A stretch of 62,379 nucleotides of DNA, taken from positions 1 to 62,379 of the forward strand of contig WBTZ01000007.1 in assembly GCA_009026175.1 (NCBI GenBank), in the 5' to 3' direction. Source of the stretch: Zoogloea sp. Its GTDB lineage: Bacteria; Pseudomonadota; Gammaproteobacteria; Burkholderiales; Rhodocyclaceae. Positions 31,600-39,164 of this stretch are shown here, piece by piece; the first letter of the stretch is position 1; each line of letters opens with the position of its first letter. A model generated the notes under the pieces. It searched no databases and was not told the DNA's origin. It saw nothing but the letters and a program-made list of their open reading frames with translations. Both the position numbers and the translations under genes were made by a program.

Positions 31600-31878
31600 A
31601 TGAGCACACTGATCGAAACCCTGGCTGCACTTGACTCCGTTATCAGTGCTGAAGGCACTGCGGAGACTGTGAAGGCCGCACTGAGCGCAGCACGCGTGCA
31701 AGCCATCAAGGACGAAGTTGAGCGCCTGCAAAAGCAGCTTAAGGAAGTTAAGGCGCTGCTACCTACTAAGCCGCTGAGCCCCAAGCAGCAAGCACTTGCG
31801 GACAAGCGTGCAAAGGCCAAGGCGGACAAGGAAGCTGCCAAGAAAGCAGCAGAGGAAGCAGCGAAGGCTAAGAAGTAA
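31600..31878 (+). CDS. Small coiled-coil protein with Lys/Ala-rich tail
   Basis: The product is 92 residues from ATG 31600, which has AAGGAG upstream. It has two helices with heptad character (AIKDEVERLQKQLKEVKALL) and a basic low-complexity tail (ADKRAKAKADKEAAKKAAEE). The tail resembles those of histone-like or nucleoid-binding proteins. Base composition is more GC-rich than the late genes, suggesting separate acquisition. Function unknown. Confidence 0.65.
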   Translation: MSTLIETLAALDSVISAEGTAETVKAALSAARVQAIKDEVERLQKQLKEVKALLPTKPLSPKQQALADKRAKAKADKEAAKKAAEEAAKAKK

Positions 31879-31901
31879 CCCAGACAACACATCACACACA
31901 C

Positions 31902-31922
31902 ACGGCCCTTCGGGGCCGTTGT
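31902..31922 (+). terminator. Hairpin between two small right-arm genes
   Basis: ACGGCCC and GGGGCCGT form a tight stem with a TTC loop, followed by TTGTTC. Probably a weak terminator that partly separates the two genes. Confidence 0.55.
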
Positions 31923-31937
31923 TCATTGGAGACCATG

Positions 31938-32303
31938 ATGAGCGCTGAAGACCTGCTGTGTGCCCTGGGTAACTTTACGGGGACCGAATCCTACTTCCGG
32001 CACACCCACCGGACACTGCTAACTGATGGCGTGCAGTACCTTGCCAGCAAAGCGCAGTGCTACTGGTTGATGGACGTGATTGCCAGTCACCTGCCTGTAG
32101 TGCCTACTGACGAGTATTTCTGCATTGCAACGCTGGAGCGTAACGGGGAAGGCGCGCACTTCGAGCTCGTCAACGACGTGCCAGCTACGCGTTACTACGC
32201 AACGCAGGAGATTGCCTGGACGGACTTTCCACTGCAGAAGATCAAGCTGTACTGCAGCCAAGCAGGGGATCAATGGGTGATTATGTTGCCCAGCGAATAC
32301 TAA
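31938..32303 (+). CDS. DUF6876-like protein
   Basis: A 121-residue protein. Conserved features of this uncharacterised family are 'L-x-x-F-x-G-T-x-x-Y-x-x-H', 'L-T-D-G-V-Q-Y-L-A', 'A-x-x-Y-W-L-M-D-V-I' and the C-terminal 'T-D-F-P-L...L-P-S-E-Y'. The family is common on plasmids, prophages and integrative elements; its function is unknown. ATG 31938 was chosen over 31935 because GGAG (31928-31931) is better spaced. Confidence 0.72.
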   Translation: MSAEDLLCALGNFTGTESYFRHTHRTLLTDGVQYLASKAQCYWLMDVIASHLPVVPTDEYFCIATLERNGEGAHFELVNDVPATRYYATQEIAWTDFPLQKIKLYCSQAGDQWVIMLPSEY

Positions 32304-32323
32304 GCAACACAGCGCAAACAATA

Positions 32324-32349
32324 AAGCGTCCTCATGGGGGCGCTTTTTT
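32324..32349 (+). terminator. Terminator between convergent genes
   Basis: AAGCGTCCTC pairs with GGGGGCGCTT (two G-U pairs) and runs into a T tract. It separates the DUF6876-like gene from the leftward DUF2971 operon. Confidence 0.7.
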
Positions 32350-33164
32350 TACCACCTGATTTTGATTCGACTTTCCTCAATTCGCTTTTCTATTCCGTAT
32401 CTCGACAAGACTGACTCAACTAAGATCAGCAATGCTGGATCTCGGTTGGGTGACAATAAAATCTCAATCTCAGACAATGCGCTTTCGTCTAGCGGAACAT
32501 CAACGTATTGGCTTAAAACTGGGTTCTCAACAGTATCAGTCAAAGTCTTGATAAGACTTGAATCCAAAGTCTCAGCAACAGCAATAGGTGTTGCAAGGAC
32601 CTTATAACGCCACTCATCTTCAAAAGCCCAGCATGTATGCTTAAAGTTCCCAGCATCCATCAGATGAAATGTTCGTTGCTCAGGATATTCTTGAAAGCTC
32701 TCCGACTTAATTATTTTTTCATCGTCTGTGCAGTAAATCTTGTTCGGTCCATATATGAAATTAACACAAACTTTGGTGCTCTTACGCTCGATAGCACCAA
32801 ACTTCGTTGTCTCTATATAGGCACCACCTTTCTCATACATTCTCGGCCTGCAACGCCCATGAAAGAGGTTTGTAGGTAGTTTTACTCTTACGCCTAAACC
32901 GCCAGGCGCGTACATCTTCCACATTGCTATTGAGTCGCCCTTGTTTGCAGTCCAGCAAGATGCAAACACTAGTTGATTTGTGTTCTCAACGTTTGTCGTG
33001 GCTTCTGTCGGATCATTAACGTAGTCAAGCCTTCGGAACCTGAGCGCCTTGCTTTCTAGTATGAGAGCCAGAGTCGATACGGAAGTGTAGTGATACAAAT
33101 GGGTCGGCAACTCTGTGACATTGAGTACCTTTTCAATAAGAAAGTCGTCATAGATCAGATCCAT
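32349..33164 (-). CDS. DUF2971 family protein A
   Basis: The product is 271 residues from ATG 33162-33164, with GGAGGGG upstream. It has the family signature near the start: LYHYTSVSTLALILESKALR then FRRLDYVNDPTEA. Further motifs are LVFASCWTANKGDSIAMWKM and FEDEWRYKV. DUF2971 proteins have no settled biochemical role and are frequent near mobile and defence genes. It is the distal gene of an apparent operon int - DUF2971 B - DUF2971 A. A paralogue lies 86 bp upstream. Confidence 0.85.
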   Translation of the reverse strand: MDLIYDDFLIEKVLNVTELPTHLYHYTSVSTLALILESKALRFRRLDYVNDPTEATTNVENTNQLVFASCWTANKGDSIAMWKMYAPGGLGVRVKLPTNLFHGRCRPRMYEKGGAYIETTKFGAIERKSTKVCVNFIYGPNKIYCTDDEKIIKSESFQEYPEQRTFHLMDAGNFKHTCWAFEDEWRYKVLATPIAVAETLDSSLIKTLTDTVENPVLSQYVDVPLDESALSEIEILLSPNRDPALLILVESVLSRYGIEKRIEESRIKIRW

Positions 33165-33250
33165 TTTCCCCTCCACTCTCACCTCGCATTAATTACACTA
33201 TCAGAAAGGCAAAAGCCCATTCACAGCGCCCCTAGACCACTCATGCCTTT

Positions 33251-34063
33251 CTACCAATTAATGCTGATATTGCTATGCATTACTATTGCGTCGACGCCTT
33301 CGCTTCTAAGTAAGGCATTAACCAGAATCTCTGTAGATGGATCTGGTGAAGGCCCAATCATTATATGCATTTTTTGCAAAGCATCTTCCGACAGCGGGGC
33401 ATATACATGCCTTGTCGTAACGTGGTTATTTGAATCAAACATCTCCTCGATAAACTTTGAATCATCACTCTCCGGATCATAAATGGCGTCAGTCTGAACC
33501 CCTGACACTTTAAAACGCCACTCCTGCTCAAACTCCCAATGCCTCTTCTTCTTTGTTCCCAGATCACGAACCGTGAATTTCTTTATTTTATCCACTTCAG
33601 TAATGCACGACGACTTATGTGCTTCGTCACTCTTTGTATAGACCATCTTATATGGCCCAAACACGGAGCTCGTATACCTTGCCGAGCCGCTTTCTCGCAT
33701 GATAGGCATCAGTTCATTCAAGGCGAACACGTAATTGTGAATATCTTTCGATTCGTCGCATCTGTAATGAGACAAAAAGTCCCACGGCAAGCTAATCCGA
33801 ACGCCGCGCTTTGCGGGGGTGTACATCTTCCACATTGGAAGTGACTCCTCTTCGTCACCACCCCAACAAGAAGCAAAGACTAACTCCCTTGAAATATTCA
33901 GATCGTGCGAAATAGCCTCTTCGGGATCATTAACTAAGTCAAGACGAGTAAATCTTAGCTTGCGCGTACTCAGTATCATCGCCAGTGCTTCAATTGACGT
34001 ATAGTGATAAAGACGGTCTGGCACTCTTTCCGGCTCATCTGCCGGACGCAATTTAGGTAGCAA
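33251..34063 (-). CDS. DUF2971 family protein B
   Basis: A 270-residue paralogue of the neighbouring gene. It shares LYHYTSIEALAMILSTRKLR, FTRLDLVNDPEEA, LVFASCWGGDEEESLPMWKM, a GP-x-K-x-x-Y-T-x-x-D-E segment and FEQEWRFKV. The start is TTG at 34061-34063, with AGGGGTG just upstream and only 11 bases after the integrase stop, so it is almost certainly translated from the integrase mRNA. Divergence between the two copies suggests an old duplication or different targets. Confidence 0.83.
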   Translation of the reverse strand: MLPKLRPADEPERVPDRLYHYTSIEALAMILSTRKLRFTRLDLVNDPEEAISHDLNISRELVFASCWGGDEEESLPMWKMYTPAKRGVRISLPWDFLSHYRCDESKDIHNYVFALNELMPIMRESGSARYTSSVFGPYKMVYTKSDEAHKSSCITEVDKIKKFTVRDLGTKKKRHWEFEQEWRFKVSGVQTDAIYDPESDDSKFIEEMFDSNNHVTTRHVYAPLSEDALQKMHIMIGPSPDPSTEILVNALLRSEGVDAIVMHSNISINW

Positions 34064-34074
34064 CTTTCACCCCT

Positions 34075-35250
34075 TCACTTTTTCTTCTTAACACCAATTG
34101 GATCGGGAACAATCTGACTCGCTCCTGCTAGCGTTGTTGCTTTGCTGTAGAAGCTTTCAAGCATCTGCGCACTTGTTCCCATCTGTTCCTTCAGCATCAT
34201 AATGGACATGCGATTACTGATGATAGCTTCTGTTGCATACGCATGACGCAAGCTATATAACGTGCGGTTCTGCCCTGTTGCGGAGTCTTCACGCAAACCA
34301 ACGAACTCCAGTAGTTTCCTGAACTGCACGTCTGCATTGATGAACGGCGATCCATCAGGCAAGCAAAACACCTTAGTCTTGTTAGTTATCTCGTAATCAG
34401 CTTTAAGCTTCAGCGTTTCTATAAGCTGCAGCACAGTTGCATCAGCGATTGCTTTGCGTGCGCCGGTCTTACCATCAAGCAAAAACTGCGCATACGTAAC
34501 GCCATCCTTCTGGACATACGAGCACATACCCCAGGTCAAGTTATAGACCTCAGTCCCTGGCCTGCATCCCGTCGAAGCTACAAAGTACATGAACACAGAC
34601 AGGACTTCCCGCCGATGCTTAACACGCTCTTGTATGCCCTCTTCGTTACACCACTCCAGCACCTTCTCACGCAGCAGCTTGTATTCTTCTGGGGTAAATG
34701 CTGGCCTGGGCTTTGCGTCTTCACCCTCAATGTAGACCTCGGGTATCTCAGCTTTGCTCATCACCTTGCCCTTGATGGCTTTCTTAAAGACTAAGTTGAG
34801 TGACGTGTAGTAGTCTTTAACAGTCGGCTTGCTTACAGTGCCATTATTGTTGTCACGCATCAGTTGGACTGCACGCTTCAAGTCTTCTTCAATAATGTTG
34901 TTGACTGCCTTTGCACCCAGCGCAGGTATCCATACAGTGCTCAAGCGTGCAATATGTTTTGCTTCAAGCGATCCCTTATCTGCTGGCGTCAGCTCCTGTA
35001 TCACGCTCTTGGCGATTGTCTTGAAGGTCTTCGTCAGAACAGGCATTCCCATCTTCTGACTAAACTTCGCCTCGTAGTAAAGCTCCTGTGCCTTTGCGAT
35101 GGCTTCTTTTTTGTCAGCAGTTCCGGTGGTCTTAGTGATCCACTGTTTGTCTGCCTTGAAAGTTACTTGATAGTTTTCCGTGCCGGGACGCTTGAAGATT
35201 CTCCCTGCACCATCCAGTATCACATCTGATACGATAGCTTTCCTGGGCAT
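34075..35250 (-). CDS. int: Tyrosine-type site-specific integrase
   Basis: The 391-residue product catalyses recombination between phage and host att sites. It has an N-terminal AP2-like arm-binding region (about residues 20-45, NYQVTFKADKQWITKTTG), a SAM-like core-binding domain, and a catalytic domain with R230 in STGCRPGTE, K261 in DGKTGAR, R335 in LYSLRHAYAT and Y368 in MLESFYS. The usual HxxR histidine is replaced (YSLR), and the later His is Thr in MGTS, a recognised variant. It is transcribed leftward from the right end, beside its putative arm sites. Confidence 0.95.
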   Translation of the reverse strand: MPRKAIVSDVILDGAGRIFKRPGTENYQVTFKADKQWITKTTGTADKKEAIAKAQELYYEAKFSQKMGMPVLTKTFKTIAKSVIQELTPADKGSLEAKHIARLSTVWIPALGAKAVNNIIEEDLKRAVQLMRDNNNGTVSKPTVKDYYTSLNLVFKKAIKGKVMSKAEIPEVYIEGEDAKPRPAFTPEEYKLLREKVLEWCNEEGIQERVKHRREVLSVFMYFVASTGCRPGTEVYNLTWGMCSYVQKDGVTYAQFLLDGKTGARKAIADATVLQLIETLKLKADYEITNKTKVFCLPDGSPFINADVQFRKLLEFVGLREDSATGQNRTLYSLRHAYATEAIISNRMSIMMLKEQMGTSAQMLESFYSKATTLAGASQIVPDPIGVKKKK

Positions 35251-35283
35251 GTTGTATGCTCCTGCGCGCGTGTGCTTTGCGGG

Positions 35284-35335
35284 GACTGCATGCTACGTGC
35301 TGCGATTTTTGACTGCAGACTACGTGTATGCTACG
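35284..35335 (+). repeat. Integrase arm-type repeats, right end
   Basis: GACTGCATGCTACG (35284-35297), GACTGCAGACTACG (35311-35324) and GTGTATGCTACG (35324-35335) repeat the motif found inside attL, all in the same orientation. They lie between the integrase start and attR. Confidence 0.6.
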
Positions 35336-35383
35336 TTTTGAAGGCTAAAACCCTTTAAAATCAAGCAGCTATGCAATCAAGCG

Positions 35384-35395
35384 CTCTGCCATAAT
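35384..35395 (+). other. attR core (inferred)
   Basis: CTCTGCCATAAT, one mismatch from the attL copy. Beyond it the sequence turns GC-rich and runs into the promoter region of the M48 peptidase gene. Joining the two flanks gives orn and the peptidase gene a shared divergent gap of about 90 bp. Confidence 0.6.
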
Positions 35396-35488
35396 CGGCT
35401 CGCTTTTCGGTAAAGGCGCGATTCTACGCTGAAGCCACCTTCCGTCACTCGCCAGTCGCCTCTCAACGCCTTCCCCCGAGCCCCTTCG

Positions 35489-36742
35489 ATGAGCCCAAGC
35501 AGCTTCTCCGCCCTCTTCCTGCTCGCCCTCGTCGCCGGCCTGCTGACCCGCCTGTGGCTGGCCGGCCGCCAGATCCGCCACGTGGCGGCCCACCGCGGGC
35601 AGGTTCCCGGGGCCTTCGCGGACAGCATCGGGCTGGATGCCCACCAGAAGGCCGCCGATTACACGGTGGCGCGGGTCCGCACCGGCATGGTGGACCTGCT
35701 GATCTCCGCCGGCCTCCTCCTCGGCCTCACCCTGGGCGGCGGGCTGCAGGCGCTGCATGATCTGAGCGCCCGCTTCTTCGATGCCGGCAGCCTGCCGCAG
35801 GGCCTCGTCTTCGTTGCCCTGGTGGCCTCGGTGTCGTGGCTGGTGGACCTGCCCCTGACGGTCTATCGCAGCTTCGGCCTGGAGGCGCGCTTCGGCTTCA
35901 ACCGGCTGACCCCGGGGCTGTTCGTCGCCGATGCCCTCAAGGGCATCCTGCTGTCGGCCGTCATCGGCCTGCCCCTGATCGCCTTCGTGCTGTGGCTGAT
36001 GGAGGCCATGGGCGAGCGCTGGTGGTTCTATGTGTGGAGCTTCTGGCTGGTCTTCAACCTGCTGGTGCTGCTGGTCTACCCGAGCTTCATCGCCCCGCTG
36101 TTCAACAAGTTCAAGCCCCTCGAGGACGGCCCCCTGCGCCAGCGCATCGAGGGCCTGATGAGCCGCTGCGGCTTCCGCCTGTCGGGTCTCTATGTGATGG
36201 ACGGGTCGAAGCGCTCGGCCCATGGCAACGCCTACTTCACCGGCTTCGGCGCGGCCAAGCGGATCGTCTTCTTCGACACCCTGCTGGACAAGCTCGACCC
36301 GGCCGAGGTGGAGGCGGTGCTGGCCCATGAGCTGGGCCACTACCACCACCACCACCTGTGGAAGCGCCTGGCGGTGATCGGTGCGGGCAGCCTGGCCTTC
36401 TTCGCCCTGCTCGGCCATGTCTCGGCCACCGACTGGTTCTTCAGCGGCCTGGGCATGCAGGCCGGTGGCACGGCGGCCACCCTGGTGCTGTTCGCCCTGG
36501 CCCTGCCGGTGTTCACCTTCCCGCTGACCCCGCTGATGAGCCGCTGGTCGCGCACCCATGAGTTCCAGGCGGACGCCTACGCCGCGGCCCAGGCCCCGGC
36601 CCCGGATCTGGTCCGGGCGCTGGTCAAGCTGTACCGGGACAACGCCTCGACCCTGACACCGGACCCGCTGTACTCCAGCATCTACGACTCCCATCCACCG
36701 GCAGCCATCCGCATCGCGCGGCTCGAGGGCAGTACACGTTGA
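35489..36742 (+). CDS. Ste24-like M48 membrane metallopeptidase
   Basis: A 417-residue integral membrane protease of the M48A type (CAAX prenyl protease 1 family), acting in the inner membrane on misfolded or modified proteins. It has several hydrophobic segments, the zinc motif HELGH (residues 280-284) and a downstream third ligand in HEFQADAYAA. It was divergent from orn before phage insertion. Its stop codon overlaps the TTG start of rsgA, so the two are co-translated. Confidence 0.93.
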   Translation: MSPSSFSALFLLALVAGLLTRLWLAGRQIRHVAAHRGQVPGAFADSIGLDAHQKAADYTVARVRTGMVDLLISAGLLLGLTLGGGLQALHDLSARFFDAGSLPQGLVFVALVASVSWLVDLPLTVYRSFGLEARFGFNRLTPGLFVADALKGILLSAVIGLPLIAFVLWLMEAMGERWWFYVWSFWLVFNLLVLLVYPSFIAPLFNKFKPLEDGPLRQRIEGLMSRCGFRLSGLYVMDGSKRSAHGNAYFTGFGAAKRIVFFDTLLDKLDPAEVEAVLAHELGHYHHHHLWKRLAVIGAGSLAFFALLGHVSATDWFFSGLGMQAGGTAATLVLFALALPVFTFPLTPLMSRWSRTHEFQADAYAAAQAPAPDLVRALVKLYRDNASTLTPDPLYSSIYDSHPPAAIRIARLEGSTR

Positions 36743-37632
36743 AAACTTTCGGCACCCTGATCGCCGCCTTCGGCAGGCAGTACGAGGTTCGCACCGACGC
36801 AGGGGAGATCCTGCTGTGCGTCCCCCGCGGCAAGAAGAGCATGTTTGCCTGTGGCGACCGGGTCCAGGTGGCCGACACCGGCCCCGGCCAGGGCGTGATC
36901 GACAAGCTGGTGGAGCGCAGCAGCCTGCTCTACCGCTCGGACGCCTGGCGCCAGAAGCTGATCGCCGCCAACGCCACCCAGGTGGTGATGGTGGTCGCCA
37001 CCGAACCCAGCTTCAGCGACGAGTTCGTGTCGCGCTGCCTGTGCGCGGCGGAGAGCCAGCACCTGAAGGTGCTGATCGTGCTGAACAAGACCGACATCCC
37101 GGCCGGCCTGGCGGATGCGCGAAGCCGCCTGGCGTCCTTCGTCACGCTGGGTTATCCGGTGCTGGAGTTGTCGGCACTCGACAACGTGGATGCGCTGCGC
37201 AGCCGCCTGGTCGGCGAGACCAGCCTGCTGGTGGGCCAGTCGGGGATGGGCAAGTCCACCCTCACCAATGCCCTGATCCCGGAAGCCCGGGCCGAGACGC
37301 GCGAGATCTCGGAGGTGCTGGATACCGGCAAGCACACCACCACCTTCGCCCGCCTCTATCCGCTGCCGGAAGGCGGCGGCCTGATCGACAGCCCCGGCAT
37401 GCAGACCTTCGGCCTGGTGCACCTGGACAACGAAGCCCTGGAAGCCAGTTTCCGGGAATTCCGCCCTTATGCGGGGCAGTGCCGCTTCCGCGACTGCCGC
37501 CACGACTCGGAGCCGGGCTGTGCCCTGCGCGAGGCGGCGGACCGCGGCGAGATCGAAGCGCGCCGCCTGCGCCAGTTCCTGCAGTTCCGGGCGGAGTGCG
37601 AGAACGGGCGGCGTCAGGCCCAGGGCTGGTAA
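36739..37632 (+). CDS. rsgA: Ribosome small subunit GTPase RsgA
   Basis: A 297-residue circularly permuted GTPase that checks late 30S maturation. Order seen: N-terminal OB fold, NKTD (G4) first, then the P-loop GQSGMGKST (G1), DSPG (G3), and a C-terminal zinc knuckle CRFRDCRHDSEPGC. Starts at TTG overlapping the upstream stop (TTGA); no better start is nearby. In beta- and gammaproteobacteria it often sits near orn, consistent with the phage splitting an orn-M48-rsgA neighbourhood. Confidence 0.96.
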   Translation: MKTFGTLIAAFGRQYEVRTDAGEILLCVPRGKKSMFACGDRVQVADTGPGQGVIDKLVERSSLLYRSDAWRQKLIAANATQVVMVVATEPSFSDEFVSRCLCAAESQHLKVLIVLNKTDIPAGLADARSRLASFVTLGYPVLELSALDNVDALRSRLVGETSLLVGQSGMGKSTLTNALIPEARAETREISEVLDTGKHTTTFARLYPLPEGGGLIDSPGMQTFGLVHLDNEALEASFREFRPYAGQCRFRDCRHDSEPGCALREAADRGEIEARRLRQFLQFRAECENGRRQAQGW

Positions 37633-37653
37633 GCCCGGGGCGTCACCGCACCC

Positions 37654-38403
37654 TCAGGTGAGGTCGCCCTTGCCGAGCAGGTCGGGGTTGGGCAGTTCGT
37701 CGAAAGCGTGGCCCAGGGCCTCGCTCCAGCGGTTGCGGATCATCGCGAAGTACTCGTTCTTGGCATCGATGCTGATGTGCGAGGACACCTTGAGCTCATC
37801 GGTCTTGATGATCGCCAGGTCGAGGGGCACCCCGACCGACAGGTTGGAGCGGATCGTCGAGTCCATGGAGATCAGGGCCAGCTTGGCGGCCTCGTCCAGG
37901 CTGGTGTGACGCTTGACCACCCGGTCGATGATGGGCTTGCCGTACTTGGATTCACCGATCTGGAAATACGGGGTGTCGGGCGTCGCCTCGATGAAGTTGC
38001 CGGCGGCGTACACATGGAACAGGCGCGGCTGCTCCTTGCCGATCTGGCCGCCGAGGATCAGGGCGGCGGTGAAGTCGATGCCGAAGTTGTTGAGCGCTTC
38101 GGAATCCCGCCGGTACACCTCGCGCAGCATCTCGCCCACGTGGCGCGCCGCCTCGAACATGTTGGGCACCGACCACAGGCTCTCACGCCCGTCCTGGGCC
38201 GCCATGACCTCCCGCAGCATGGACACCAGCTGCTGGGTGATCGCCAGGTTGCCAGAACTCATGAGCACCATCACCCGTTCGCCGGGGCGCTGGAAGATGC
38301 TCATCTTGCGGAAGGTATTGATGTGGTCGACACCGGCGTTGGTACGGGAGTCCGACAGGAACACCATACCGGCATCGAGAAGCATGCTGACGCAGTAGGT
38401 CAT
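37654..38403 (-). CDS. Anbu-type proteasome-related peptidase
   Basis: A 249-residue Ntn-hydrolase of the bacterial proteasome homologue group (Anbu, also called predicted proteasome-type protease). After Met comes Thr2 (MTYCVSMLLDAG), the expected nucleophile once Met is removed, and the typical FLSDSRTNAGVDHINTFRKM. Anbu is often encoded with an ATP-grasp protein, an alpha-E protein and a transglutaminase-like protein; none is present here. I started at ATG 38401-38403, since a longer start would bury the catalytic Thr. Confidence 0.88.
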   Translation of the reverse strand: MTYCVSMLLDAGMVFLSDSRTNAGVDHINTFRKMSIFQRPGERVMVLMSSGNLAITQQLVSMLREVMAAQDGRESLWSVPNMFEAARHVGEMLREVYRRDSEALNNFGIDFTAALILGGQIGKEQPRLFHVYAAGNFIEATPDTPYFQIGESKYGKPIIDRVVKRHTSLDEAAKLALISMDSTIRSNLSVGVPLDLAIIKTDELKVSSHISIDAKNEYFAMIRNRWSEALGHAFDELPNPDLLGKGDLT

Positions 38404-38416
38404 GGAAACAGCTCGC

Positions 38417-38448
38417 AAAAAAAGGGCGGTACCTGTCAGGTACCGCCC
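38417..38448 (-). terminator. Intrinsic terminator after ihfA/merR unit
   Basis: A perfect 12-bp stem (GGGCGGTACCTG, CAGGTACCGCCC) with a single-base centre is followed on the minus strand by seven T. It ends the pheST-ihfA-merR transcript. Confidence 0.9.
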
Positions 38449-38489
38449 AGGATTGGTTCGGGCACGCCCGCTAGAGAGGGCGCAAGGAT

Positions 38490-38867
38490 TCAGTTCTGGA
38501 TGAGCTGCAGGATGGAGCGGATCTCGTTGCGGACGGCGGTCAGTTGATCGCGCAGCCCGGCGGATTCCTCTACGTCCTCGCGCTTGCGCGCCGCCATCTC
38601 GTCGAGGCGGTTGCGCGCACCGGAAATGGTGAAGCCGTCCTGGTACAGCAGTTCGCGGATGCGGCGGATCAGCAGCACCTCATGGTGCTGGTAGTAGCGC
38701 CGGTTGCCGCCCCGCTTGACCGGCCGCAGCTGGGTGAACTCCTGCTCCCAGTAGCGGAGGACGTGGGGTTTGACACCGCACAGCTCGCTCACCTCACCGA
38801 TGGTGAAGTAGCGCTTGAGAGGGATCGGCGGCAGCTCGGCCGCCGCCGGCATATCACTTTGCGACAT
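38490..38867 (-). CDS. MerR-family transcriptional regulator next to ihfA
   Basis: A 125-residue protein. The winged helix-turn-helix starts at about residue 19 ([20 protein letters not shown] then WEQEF and GGNRRYY), followed by a coiled-coil dimerisation helix ending QLIQN. No effector-binding domain or metal-ligand cysteines follow, so it is not a metal sensor. This gene is the usual partner of ihfA in betaproteobacteria. Its start overlaps the ihfA end by 14 bases. Target unknown. Confidence 0.9.
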   Translation of the reverse strand: MSQSDMPAAAELPPIPLKRYFTIGEVSELCGVKPHVLRYWEQEFTQLRPVKRGGNRRYYQHHEVLLIRRIRELLYQDGFTISGARNRLDEMAARKREDVEESAGLRDQLTAVRNEIRSILQLIQN

Positions 38868-39159
38868 CGCTCAGTTGCTCCACATTCGCCTTGAGCTTCT
38901 GGCTGGCGTGGAAAGTCACCACACGCCGGGCAGTAATCGGAATCTCTTCGCCGGTCTTGGGATTGCGCCCGGGGCGCTGGGGCTTCTCACGCAACTGGAA
39001 GTTGCCGAAGCCCGAGAGCTTGACGCAATCACCCCGCTCGAGGGCCAGGCGGATCTCTTCGAAGAAGCACTCCACCATGTCCTTGGCTTCGCGCTTGTTG
39101 AGCCCCACCTGCTCGAAGAGCATGTCGGCGAGTTCGGCCTTGGTCAAAGTCATGCTCAT
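38854..39159 (-). CDS. ihfA: Integration host factor subunit alpha
   Basis: A 101-residue DNA-bending protein. It forms a heterodimer with the IhfB encoded at 50963-51247. Sequence: helical dimer region ([20 protein letters not shown]), then the beta arm with [12 protein letters not shown]. It is needed for sharp bends at promoters and for many phage integration reactions, which may include this prophage. It is downstream of pheT as in E. coli. Confidence 0.96.
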   Translation of the reverse strand: MSMTLTKAELADMLFEQVGLNKREAKDMVECFFEEIRLALERGDCVKLSGFGNFQLREKPQRPGRNPKTGEEIPITARRVVTFHASQKLKANVEQLSDVAK

Positions 39160-39164
39160 GATGA

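Larger units (their letters stand above)
598..35395. mobile_element. Integrated lambda-like siphovirus prophage
   Basis: The segment is visibly A+T-richer than its flanks. It carries an integrase at its right end, a full lambda-order head and tail gene set, phage nucleases and cargo genes. Both ends carry matching 12-bp repeats and integrase arm-type repeats, which set the limits at about 598-609 and 35384-35395. Morphology is inferred as a long non-contractile tail (tape measure plus gpM, L, K, I, J homologues, no sheath protein). I could not identify a CI-type repressor, Cro, excisionase or endolysin, so inducibility is unknown. Confidence 0.93.

Noticed and set aside
35369-36694. Long minus-strand frame (441 codons) opposite the M48 peptidase gene
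   Set aside because: It is a mirror frame of a GC-rich gene, with low-complexity Gln/Glu/Ala/Gly composition; the plus-strand protein has an intact HELGH site and conserved domains.
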